Positions 26,992-34,642 of a stretch of DNA of 37,359 nt are shown here, one piece after another. The position numbers and the translations under genes were made by a program. The DNA is from an uncultured Flavobacteriales bacterium (lineage in GTDB: Bacteria; Bacteroidota; Bacteroidia; Flavobacteriales_G; Salibacteraceae): positions 1-37,359 of the forward strand of contig CAJXZP010000039.1 in the NCBI GenBank assembly GCA_913062955.1, in the 5' to 3' direction. How positions within the stretch are numbered: position 1 is the stretch's first letter; the number at the start of each line of letters is the position of its first letter. The notes beneath the pieces are model-generated. The model was given only the letters and a program-made list of their open reading frames with translations, ran no database searches and was not told the DNA's origin.

Positions 26992-27661
26992 ACCAAAGGT
27001 AATATTAGCGGAGGATGAAGAATCATTAGGACTCATAATAAAGGAGTATTTGGAGTCCCGGAATTTTGAAGTTATTTATTGCAAAAATGGCGAAATAGCC
27101 TATCACCAATTTATTAAGAACCAACCAAATTTATTGGTTTTGGATGTGATGATGCCTGTAATGGATGGATATACTCTCGCCAAAAAAATCAGAGTAACCG
27201 ATAGCCGAACACCCATCATATTTTTAACATCCAAATCGCAAGCAAAAGACGTAATAGATGGTTTTGCTTATGGAGGGAATGATTACATAAAAAAGCCATT
27301 TAGCATGGAAGAGCTCATTGTCAGGATGAATGCATTATTACAACGAGTCTTGTTACAACAGGATGAAGAGAACATAATGATAGGACAGTACTCATTCAAT
27401 AAAACCAACCAAACATTAAGTATCAACGATACGGTGGTACAGCTTACCCATAAAGAAACAACTCTATTGTATCATTTAAGTGAAAAGCGAAACCAAATTC
27501 TTGATCGAAGTGCGATTCTTATTAAGCTATGGGGTAATGATGATTTTTTTAATGCCCGAAGCATGGATGTTTTTATTACTAAATTGCGAAAAAAATTAAA
27601 GGCAGACTCCGAAATTCAAATCATCAACATTAGAGGTTACGGGTATAAATTAATTTGTTGA
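26984..27661 (+). CDS. OmpR-family response regulator
   Basis: A 225-residue DNA-binding response regulator. The receiver domain (1-120) has acidic pocket E10/D11, phosphoacceptor D54 in LVLDVMMP, the Thr of FLTSK, and Lys in the KKPFSMEEL segment. The C-terminal winged helix (about 130-225) has LTHKETTLLYHL and a final IINIRGYGYKLI. It overlaps the sensor kinase gene by eight bases and is its obvious partner. The three 10-bp direct repeats at 25488-25517 are the likely binding site, which would make the system self-regulating. Confidence 0.96.
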   Translation: MHKPKVILAEDEESLGLIIKEYLESRNFEVIYCKNGEIAYHQFIKNQPNLLVLDVMMPVMDGYTLAKKIRVTDSRTPIIFLTSKSQAKDVIDGFAYGGNDYIKKPFSMEELIVRMNALLQRVLLQQDEENIMIGQYSFNKTNQTLSINDTVVQLTHKETTLLYHLSEKRNQILDRSAILIKLWGNDDFFNARSMDVFITKLRKKLKADSEIQIINIRGYGYKLIC

Positions 27662-27704
27662 AATTTGTCCATCTACCCTAGTGAATAGACATTTCAAATT
27701 CCAT

Positions 27705-27712
27705 TACTTTTG
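27705..27712 (+). promoter_or_regulatory. candidate -7 element of the peroxiredoxin gene
   Basis: TACTTTTG matches TAnnTTTG and ends 19 bases before the GTG at 27732, which predicts a leader of about 13 bases. It lies in the 70-base spacer after the OmpR-type regulator. Confidence 0.45.
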
Positions 27713-27731
27713 CGAATATAATTTTTAAGAC

Positions 27732-28268
27732 GTGAAAAAAGGCATCCTCCTATTTGTAATTATTGCCGTTGTATTTGCAATTTATGCATTTAAACAAAGA
27801 AACCCTACCCACACGTTGGTAAAAGGGCAAAGCGTTGTTCCCTTTACATTAAAGGATCAAAACGATTCTCTTTTTACTATTTCTGATTTTATTGGGAAAA
27901 AGAATCTGGTCATCTATTTTTATCCAAAAGACGACACCCCTGGTTGTACCAAAGAAGCCTGTAAATTTAGAGATGAATTTGAAATCTTCACGGAACTTGA
28001 TGCCATTGTTATTGGTATTAGTGCGGATTCCCCTGAGTCGCACCAAAAATTTGCAAAGAAGTACAACTTACCGTTTACGCTTTTAAGTGATCCCGAAAAT
28101 CAAGTTAGAAATAGTTTTGGGGTAAAACCCGAGTTTTTAGGAATTATACCCGGCCGTGTTACGTTCATTGTGGATAGAACCGGAACTATTCAATATGTGT
28201 TCAATTCCTTAAGTAAAGCAGAACAACACGTAGAAGAAGCTAAAAAAATATTGATCTCGCTTAAGTAA
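27732..28268 (+). CDS. membrane-anchored Bcp-type thiol peroxidase
   Basis: A 178-residue peroxiredoxin. An N-terminal hydrophobic helix (about 4-20) is followed by the AhpC/TSA fold. Peroxidatic C72 lies in PKDDTPGCTKEAC, and C77 sits five residues later, the spacing of the peroxidatic/resolving pair in E. coli Bcp. FTLLSDPE and GRVTFIVD are later fold landmarks. The added helix means it works in the periplasm, or tethered to the membrane, rather than in the cytoplasm like classical Bcp. The start is GTG at 27732; an in-frame TAA lies two codons upstream. The DUF6495-like gene follows after one base. Confidence 0.93.
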   Translation: MKKGILLFVIIAVVFAIYAFKQRNPTHTLVKGQSVVPFTLKDQNDSLFTISDFIGKKNLVIYFYPKDDTPGCTKEACKFRDEFEIFTELDAIVIGISADSPESHQKFAKKYNLPFTLLSDPENQVRNSFGVKPEFLGIIPGRVTFIVDRTGTIQYVFNSLSKAEQHVEEAKKILISLK

Positions 28269-28269
28269 A

Positions 28270-28752
28270 ATGAAATACCAACGATTATCCAACGCTGAAT
28301 TAGAAAACCTAAAAGAGGATTTTATTCGATTTATTGCTTCTCAAGGCATAGACGCACCCGCATGGACAAAAATGAAAACGGACAACAATGCAGAAGCCGA
28401 GAAACTCATTCACATTTACAGTGATTTAGTATACGACCAAGCCCTAGCTAAAGCCCAATACATGGAGCATGTGAGTGCTAAGGAGTTTAAATCCATTCAA
28501 TTTAAAGATACTGAAACTCTGATTCATGGAATTAAAGTAACCCACAATTCTGCCATCAATTTAAATACGGATGAATTCCAACAATCTGTCGAAAGAGGAT
28601 TGGAAAATAAGGAGATCGAAGTATTTACGGCTACCAAGAAACATAACAAACTACGAGAACAAGAAATGTTTGAGTGGATTCAAAAAGGGGCTTATTTAGC
28701 GGATGAAAAATGGTTTAACGAAATTACCCGTCTTATCCATCATTTGAAATAG
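28270..28752 (+). CDS. DUF6495-like conserved protein
   Basis: A 160-residue soluble, acidic protein. It opens MKYQRLSNAELENLKEDFIR with FIASQGIDAPAW soon after, which looks like the Bacteroidota DUF6495 family. It also has FSDLVYDQ-like (YSDLVYDQAL) and a C-terminal WIQKGAYLADEKWFNEI segment. No enzyme motif or signal peptide is seen. It starts one base after the peroxiredoxin stop, so the two are co-transcribed. It ends 20 bases inside the convergent histidine-kinase gene. Function unknown; the family call is from memory of its sequence pattern. Confidence 0.8.
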   Translation: MKYQRLSNAELENLKEDFIRFIASQGIDAPAWTKMKTDNNAEAEKLIHIYSDLVYDQALAKAQYMEHVSAKEFKSIQFKDTETLIHGIKVTHNSAINLNTDEFQQSVERGLENKEIEVFTATKKHNKLREQEMFEWIQKGAYLADEKWFNEITRLIHHLK

Positions 28753-30601
28753 GAACGTTTATCATCACAGAGGTTCCATACTTTTTAGAGGAGGATATTT
28801 CAATAACCCCCTGAATCAATTCAACCCGGCTCAAAACATCTTTCAGGGTTAAACCTGGGTTGTTTTTGTTATACGCAAATCCAACCCCATTGTCTTCTAT
28901 GGCCAAAACAAGCTCATCCTTATGATAAAAGAATTGGACATCCACCTGACTGGCACGGGCATGCCTTTCAATACTGGATAGTTGACTTTGAATTATTCGG
29001 TATAATTGCGTAGAGATTTCCCGTTCAATTTTCATAGGTAGATCAAACAATTGTAAATTTATCTCGGTAGCATCCGTTTGATGGGTGAAAATCAAATGTC
29101 GAAGAGATATTAAAAAATCACTATCATCAAAAACGGGAGGGGATAACTTATGCGACAATTTACGTACCTTTTTTGTCACTTTAGAAATCTGTTTAGCCAA
29201 ATCTACATCCTCCGGATCCGAATTTTCCACTACTCTTTTAATATGACTTAACCGACTACCAATATCATCATGCAAATCGGCTGCAATTAAAGTTTTTTCC
29301 TTCTCAATCCCTGTAATATATGAATTGACTTGTTGCTTTTTTGCATTTTCAACCATGAAAATTAGCTTTACTCTTTCCGCGTCATTTACTTTAACCCAAT
29401 ATGCCAAACCAATCGCAAAAACTATAGCTTCAATCATCGAACCAATAAAAAGGGGATTAACAGCCATAAAACTCTCATTAATCAACCCTGATTCCACCAA
29501 AATAATAGAAATTCCAGCACAAAGTACTGCGGCAAAGGCTACCAAAAAAAAAGCCACTACTACCCGTTGTTTGTTAAAAGTGAGGAGCGAAGAAATAAGA
29601 ACCGTTATTAGCGAAAGTAGCAATAAAAAATTTTGAATATTTAGATATAAAATAGTTTGTTGATTGTGCCACCAGGGGGTCGCCACCCAATAAACAACAG
29701 TTATTAATAGGGCTCCTATTAATAACTGATACACTTTATTCCATTTGGGTAGCAACATCGGAATATTAAGAAGTAACCGTATAAAATGAATCAATGCACA
29801 CGAACTCAAGGTAATAAACACGGGGCGAGAATAATCATTCATCCAAAAGACAATGGGATACACTATTTGAAACAAAACCCCAACATGTGCGAGTAAGTAC
29901 AAGGCCAAAAAAATGAGGTAGAAAGCATACCAAAAAAAGATCCTTTGTTTCACTAACAAAAAGACAAATAACGCAAACAAAATAATCACCAACATCGATC
30001 CAAAATAGAGCCCAAAAGCAAACAGACTAATGTTTTCCGTTTTCTCAAATTCTGCCGCAGACCACAAAGAAATGGGTACACTTACCGAAGCATTTCGTTT
30101 ATCTACTTGTATAATAAATGAGCGAATTTCCTTCTTTGTAAGCACTAAGGGAATCACCATATTCCTATTATGTACGGTTCGGTTATAAAACGGCATTCCA
30201 TCTCCTCCTAAATAAATCAAGCTTAAATCCCCATTGGGATTTATTTCCCAAACCTTCACAAAATCGAGATGCGGATTTTTAATACTGACTACCAGATCAA
30301 AGGAGTTTAATGTTTGATTACTCAAATCAAATTTCAACCAGAAATAGTGTTTTGAAAACCCAAAATTCGTGGAGCTAAGAACAGGAACGTTTTTTACGCT
30401 GTTCATCTCCTTTAATACCATTTCTGGAGGTAGGTCCAGTGAATCATGAAAAACCTGCACATAGGGAGCCAAATTTATTTCTGTAATTGAATCCTCAATC
30501 CACACCTCCTTTGCATGTATGCTCAAAGCGCAAAAAACTAGCCATATCCCCAATAGGGGGCTGATTTTATTCCAATGATTATGTGGCCTTTTCTGGGTCA
30601 T
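28733..30601 (-). CDS. 7TM-DISM histidine kinase homologue: H-box intact, ATP-binding motifs degenerate
   Basis: A 622-residue protein. The signal segment covers about 1-30, a 7TMR-DISMED2-like extracellular domain about 35-180, and seven membrane helices about 190-403. A coiled linker then leads to a HisKA_3-type H-box, IAADLHDDIGSRL, with H444. The HATPase region keeps G1 (EDNGVGF, 569-575). The N-box reads RIIQSQLSSIERHA (535-548), where the family has QE at the second position and Asn where S543 sits. G2 reads NPGLTLKDVLSRV and lacks the GxG glycines. ATP binding or catalysis is therefore doubtful, while phosphoacceptance should work. It starts at the base after the stop of the kinase-like gene at 30602, in an operon with a LuxR-type regulator. 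Confidence 0.9.
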   Translation of the reverse strand: MTQKRPHNHWNKISPLLGIWLVFCALSIHAKEVWIEDSITEINLAPYVQVFHDSLDLPPEMVLKEMNSVKNVPVLSSTNFGFSKHYFWLKFDLSNQTLNSFDLVVSIKNPHLDFVKVWEINPNGDLSLIYLGGDGMPFYNRTVHNRNMVIPLVLTKKEIRSFIIQVDKRNASVSVPISLWSAAEFEKTENISLFAFGLYFGSMLVIILFALFVFLLVKQRIFFWYAFYLIFLALYLLAHVGVLFQIVYPIVFWMNDYSRPVFITLSSCALIHFIRLLLNIPMLLPKWNKVYQLLIGALLITVVYWVATPWWHNQQTILYLNIQNFLLLLSLITVLISSLLTFNKQRVVVAFFLVAFAAVLCAGISIILVESGLINESFMAVNPLFIGSMIEAIVFAIGLAYWVKVNDAERVKLIFMVENAKKQQVNSYITGIEKEKTLIAADLHDDIGSRLSHIKRVVENSDPEDVDLAKQISKVTKKVRKLSHKLSPPVFDDSDFLISLRHLIFTHQTDATEINLQLFDLPMKIEREISTQLYRIIQSQLSSIERHARASQVDVQFFYHKDELVLAIEDNGVGFAYNKNNPGLTLKDVLSRVELIQGVIEISSSKKYGTSVMINVPISNDG

Positions 30602-32020
30602 TTAAAGTTCAAGGTTAATAATTATGGAGGTGCCCTTTCCTCTTGCGCTAAGAATATGGAATGTACCATCAATGGCCAACACCCTATTTCGCATGTTCAC
30701 TATTCCAATTCCGCCCCTGTTTTTCTTAACGTCAAAACCTACTCCATTATCTTCAATAGAAAGGATTAAACTTTCTCCATTGAGTAAAACTTGAATTTCG
30801 ACTTGCGTTGCATTCGCATATTTTTCAATATTGTTGACAGCCTCCTGAATAATTCGGTATAAATGCTCTTCTACCTTGGTAGATAAATTAACATCCTGAT
30901 TAAAATGCACTACCTGATACTCCAGTCCATCGGTTTCATGCGACTTCACTAATTCAACCACCTTATGAACAAATTTTTCCGTGTAATTTCCTTTGTATGG
31001 ATTTAACTCTCTACTTACCAAAAGCAGATCATTTCTAACCGAATACAAAGCGCCTACAATGGCTTTCTCCTTATCCCTACAGTTTTCAACCAACAGATCA
31101 AGATCTACTAACACTGTGGATTGAATTTCATTCATAATCCGTATCTGTTCCTCCTTTATTCCTGTAAAATGAGACTCCAATAATTGATTCTTCGTTTGAC
31201 GAATATCTTGCCACAAAGAATCATTTGTATCATTCAATTTTTTAATTCGATACAACATAACCATCGAATAGCTAATAATATGTAGCACGAGTAGTAGAAC
31301 TCCAATTAACAACAAGTTTATAGGCCCCTCTATTCCAACCTTATTTAGGGTCAGACTAATTCCCGATAAAACCAAGGCTATGATCGAGATATGGAGCAAT
31401 TTGAATTGAACAGAAGTTATTTCTGGATTATTGAAAATACAGTAATATAGCAATCCAATAACCACTAAAAATACCAATCTAGATAAAACAACAAGAACCA
31501 TTGAAGAGGGGAAAGCCAATTGTAAAGCCACTGTTCCTACGGCTAATAACAAAAGGTAATCCATCCATCTATGGATTACCTTATACCTGAGTTTGGTATT
31601 TAAAACCCGTTGAAAAAAGGACTTAAAAGCAAATAGAATAAATAATGAATTCAAAATATTGAAATAAGTCAACCACGATTCATTCCACAAAACCAAGCCG
31701 CGTTCCGAAAAGGCCAAATACACACTTACCAAAAAAGTATAGGTGAAAAACCATAAGAATATTGGCTGTTTTAAATTCACGAAAATCAAAAAGGAGTACA
31801 GCAACAAAATCAAAACAAACCCTCCAAATAACCCAATATCGAAAAAGTAAGTGGAAGGATCTTGGGTCAAAAACTCCATCTTCAAAAGGGGTTCATTTAT
31901 CACGACTGATGAAGCGTTAGCATCCTCATTTTCAGCATATTTAATTCCCATTTGTGCCATAGAAACTCCGTGACCAAAAAATGTATTGTACAGCAAGATT
32001 AGAATTCTTAAAAAACCCAT
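30602..32020 (-). CDS. 7TM histidine kinase homologue: ATPase intact, phosphoacceptor His replaced by Gln
   Basis: A 472-residue protein. The signal segment (about 1-23, ends MAQ) is followed by a short extracellular part (24-57), seven membrane helices (about 60-257), a linker, then the place of the H-box. There it reads IRIMNEIQSTVLVDL: aligned with its neighbour's LIAADLHDDIGSRL, Q300 (CAA) replaces the His, and the following Asp and Gly are gone too. The HATPase is canonical: N-box RIIQEAVNNIEKYA (E393, N397), G1 EDNGVGF (423-429) and G2 GGIGIVNMRNRV (436-447). It could hydrolyse ATP but not phosphorylate itself. It lies 66 bases after the regulator and abuts the next kinase-like gene (stop and ATG adjacent). 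Confidence 0.9.
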   Translation of the reverse strand: MGFLRILILLYNTFFGHGVSMAQMGIKYAENEDANASSVVINEPLLKMEFLTQDPSTYFFDIGLFGGFVLILLLYSFLIFVNLKQPIFLWFFTYTFLVSVYLAFSERGLVLWNESWLTYFNILNSLFILFAFKSFFQRVLNTKLRYKVIHRWMDYLLLLAVGTVALQLAFPSSMVLVVLSRLVFLVVIGLLYYCIFNNPEITSVQFKLLHISIIALVLSGISLTLNKVGIEGPINLLLIGVLLLVLHIISYSMVMLYRIKKLNDTNDSLWQDIRQTKNQLLESHFTGIKEEQIRIMNEIQSTVLVDLDLLVENCRDKEKAIVGALYSVRNDLLLVSRELNPYKGNYTEKFVHKVVELVKSHETDGLEYQVVHFNQDVNLSTKVEEHLYRIIQEAVNNIEKYANATQVEIQVLLNGESLILSIEDNGVGFDVKKNRGGIGIVNMRNRVLAIDGTFHILSARGKGTSIIINLEL

Positions 32021-32052
32021 TTAACTATTCACTCACAAAAAAATCGAATTAA

Positions 32053-32073
32053 GATTAGGGTCAACCCTGAATC
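32053..32073. repeat. imperfect palindrome between regulator and kinase genes
   Basis: GATTAGGGT and ACCCT(G)AATC form a nine-pair inverted repeat around a two-base centre, with one extra G. It lies in the 66-base gap between the LuxR-type regulator and the first kinase-like gene. It could be an operator or a weak hairpin; there is no T-run after it on the minus strand. Confidence 0.35.
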
Positions 32074-32086
32074 ACAAAACGTCCAT

Positions 32087-32722
32087 TTAATTCATCAAAT
32101 CGTACTTATTGGCAAACCCAATAAGTTCCGTTAGATTTTTTATTTCTAACTTCCGATATATATTTCGCCTATGCGTTTCTATAGTATTCACAGAAAGAAA
32201 CAGAATATCGGCAATTTTTTGAGTCGTATTCCCCTTAACCACCAGTTGTACGACCTCTTTTTCTCTTAATGTTAATTTCACCACATTTGAGAAGGACTCT
32301 TTAAACAAGGAATGATCCGGATTACTTAGCCCCTCCTGAATAAAAAACTTATCGTTATCTGGATGTCGTAGAACCTCCAGTAAAGTTTCATCCGAGACAT
32401 CTTTCAGTAAATAGGCATTAGCTCCTGCATCTTTTGCCTTTTTTATCATGGTCGGATCGTCATACATAGTAATCACGATAATCTTAATCGGCAACTTCTG
32501 CTCTCGAAGGAACTGGATGACCTCAAACCCATTTAATCCAGGGATATTTAAATCTAATAATAAAATATCAATATCTAAAAACGGAATTTTTTTAGCCGTA
32601 TAGGTGCCATTTTTAGACGTTTCTATTAATTCGAATTCATCCGAATGTGAAGAAATAATACTGGAAAGACCGTCAATAAAAATTTGATGATCTTCGCAAA
32701 TGAAAACCTTTTTTACCCCCAA
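32087..32722 (-). CDS. NarL/FixJ-family LuxR-type response regulator
   Basis: A 211-residue regulator. The receiver domain has acidic pocket E10/D11, phosphoacceptor D57 (LLLDLNIPG), T85 and K107. The C-terminal LuxR helix-turn-helix has LTLREKEVVQLVVKG and SVNTIETHRRNIYRKL. The start is TTG at 32722: an in-frame TAG lies four codons upstream and no other start codon fits. It heads the minus-strand operon with two half-defective kinase homologues and would receive phosphate from the one that keeps His444. It is divergent from the TPR kinase gene at 32874. Confidence 0.95.
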   Translation of the reverse strand: MGVKKVFICEDHQIFIDGLSSIISSHSDEFELIETSKNGTYTAKKIPFLDIDILLLDLNIPGLNGFEVIQFLREQKLPIKIIVITMYDDPTMIKKAKDAGANAYLLKDVSDETLLEVLRHPDNDKFFIQEGLSNPDHSLFKESFSNVVKLTLREKEVVQLVVKGNTTQKIADILFLSVNTIETHRRNIYRKLEIKNLTELIGFANKYDLMN

Positions 32723-32873
32723 ACCGAAAAACTATTTAAACCCTTGAATATCTTATTTGTGTATACAAAATACGTTTATTATTAATGTTTTATACATTTT
32801 GACGTTATTCTTTTTACTAAAGTTTCAGTCACACCATTTTAAACTTTATTATTGTGAATACAAAAAAATAAGA

Positions 32874-34595
32874 GTGCTACGTATTTTATCCACGACATTT
32901 TTCCTACTCATTACCATTTTGGGTATGGCGAATCAATCGAAAATTGATTCGTTAATAAATGCGGACGATTCTTTAAAAATCACAAATAATTCAAGAGAAC
33001 GTTTTTTAGTCCATTCCCAGTTAGCCAAACAATACAAAGCAATCCATGATACCGACAGATACATCGGTTCGATTCTTACCATGGCTAATATGAGCCGGGC
33101 TTCGGGGAGTCATTTAATTTCGCTAAACATTTTACAAGAATTAGAAAACTCCATTTATACCTTAACTCCCAAAGAGGTTATTCAAGTTTGTTTAATTAAA
33201 GGATCCACATTATACGAAATAGATGATAAAGACAGCGCCATCTACTGGGCACATAGTGGATTGCTTTTATCCAAAAAATTTGGAATTCAAAAATTCGCAC
33301 CATTACTGAATAATTTACTAGGAGCGAGCTTCATGTTTACCAAACCCGATTCGGCTATTAGCTACATAGAGACCTCTATTGCTGGCTTTTTGTCGGTAAA
33401 CGACTCCAATGGCGTGGTCCTACCTTACTTAAATCTAGCATTGCTTTACGGTAATCAAAACAGATATTCTAAGGCCATTGAAACCATTGCAAATTCACTT
33501 GTTATTTTGGACCAGGAGGATGTTCCCATTTATAGAAAAATGGCCTATGCAAATCTTGCCATGATCTACCGAGATATTGAGGATTACAAGAATAGTACGC
33601 TCTTTTTAAACCTTCGAGATAGCGTGAATTATGAAATTAACAACAATCAATTAATATTTCAGTTTTCTCAATTTCAAGATCGTTTAGAAGACGAAAAGAA
33701 TACACGAGAACTAATGAAACTAAAAGCAAAAGTTGAAATTGCGGAAGTAGAAAATAGAAATCAAGATATTCTAATTACTCTTGGGTTAGTTCTTTTAGTG
33801 GCACTGGGTATGAGTTTGTTTTTCGCTATTAAAAGTAGTCGAGACCGAAAGAAGATGACACAAATCATGCACAATAAAGCCCAAGAATTAGAACAGATTA
33901 ACCGTTTCAAAAATCAAATCCTTTCGGTTATTAGTCATGATATGCGTTCTCCATTGGCACAGGTTATCACCTTTCAACATGCCAAAAATTCGGGTATTAA
34001 TTTCAGTCCTGACGAGATTAGAGAAATGGATAAAACCATTATGGCTAGTGCCAAGAATGGCCTTTTGATACTGGATAATTTACTGAAGTGGGCGAATAAT
34101 CAATTTAGTAGTGAAGAATTAAAATTAGAAACTTTCGATTCCTATTTCGTCATCACCCAAATTATTCAGCAAGTAGATGAGCTGGCTAATGAAAAAGATA
34201 TTGTCATCCACTCAGATGTGACCACATTGGATCTATTTACCAATGAAAGTTTATACCAAATTATTTTACGAAATTTGTTGAGTAACGCCATTAAATTTAG
34301 TCCGATGAACTCTGAAATTCGGGTGAACGCTCGCCTCGAAGAAAACAATTTCATTATTACGGTAACCGATCAAGGGCCAGGTATTCCAAAACGAATTTTG
34401 GACGCCTTAGATAAGGGGGATCGCATTAAACCAAAAACAGGAAGTTACGGTGAAAAGGGTGCTGGTATAGGATTAACTTTCTCGAAAGAATTTGCCCAAC
34501 GGATAGGAGCTACACTTACATTTAACACAGAAATTCTTGTAGGAACAGAAGCTACATTTACTCTTCCTATTGCAAAAGAGGCCCCTCAAGAATAA
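32874..34595 (+). CDS. TPR-containing sensor histidine kinase
   Basis: About 573 residues. The signal segment is followed by roughly 250 periplasmic residues of TPR-like helical repeats (for example LLNNLLGASF, YLNLALLYGNQNRYSKAIE, AYANLAMIYRDIEDYKNS). Next come a coiled coil, one membrane helix at about 298-318, and a second coiled linker. HisKA has H355 in ISHDMRSPLAQV, and the HATPase has LRNLLSNAIKFS (N471), DQGPGIP and GAGIGLTFS. All motifs are intact. The frame stays open to TTG 32757; I prefer GTG 32874 because a normal signal peptide (LRILSTTFFLLITILG) begins there. No response regulator follows, so it is an orphan or may act on the divergent LuxR-type regulator. Confidence 0.9.
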   Translation: MLRILSTTFFLLITILGMANQSKIDSLINADDSLKITNNSRERFLVHSQLAKQYKAIHDTDRYIGSILTMANMSRASGSHLISLNILQELENSIYTLTPKEVIQVCLIKGSTLYEIDDKDSAIYWAHSGLLLSKKFGIQKFAPLLNNLLGASFMFTKPDSAISYIETSIAGFLSVNDSNGVVLPYLNLALLYGNQNRYSKAIETIANSLVILDQEDVPIYRKMAYANLAMIYRDIEDYKNSTLFLNLRDSVNYEINNNQLIFQFSQFQDRLEDEKNTRELMKLKAKVEIAEVENRNQDILITLGLVLLVALGMSLFFAIKSSRDRKKMTQIMHNKAQELEQINRFKNQILSVISHDMRSPLAQVITFQHAKNSGINFSPDEIREMDKTIMASAKNGLLILDNLLKWANNQFSSEELKLETFDSYFVITQIIQQVDELANEKDIVIHSDVTTLDLFTNESLYQIILRNLLSNAIKFSPMNSEIRVNARLEENNFIITVTDQGPGIPKRILDALDKGDRIKPKTGSYGEKGAGIGLTFSKEFAQRIGATLTFNTEILVGTEATFTLPIAKEAPQE

Positions 34596-34642
34596 TTGTT
34601 TGTGACGAACATAGTGTACCTTGCTTTAATAATTTGATACGC

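Noticed and set aside
29325-29636. Plus-strand open frame of 103 codons inside the 7TM kinase gene
   Set aside because: It is an Ala/Thr/Ile-rich shadow of the membrane-helix coding region.
31105-31125. His-to-Gln change in the kinase homologue as a sequencing error
   Set aside because: CAA differs from a His codon by one base, but the neighbouring Asp and Gly of the H-box are also replaced, so the whole motif has diverged.
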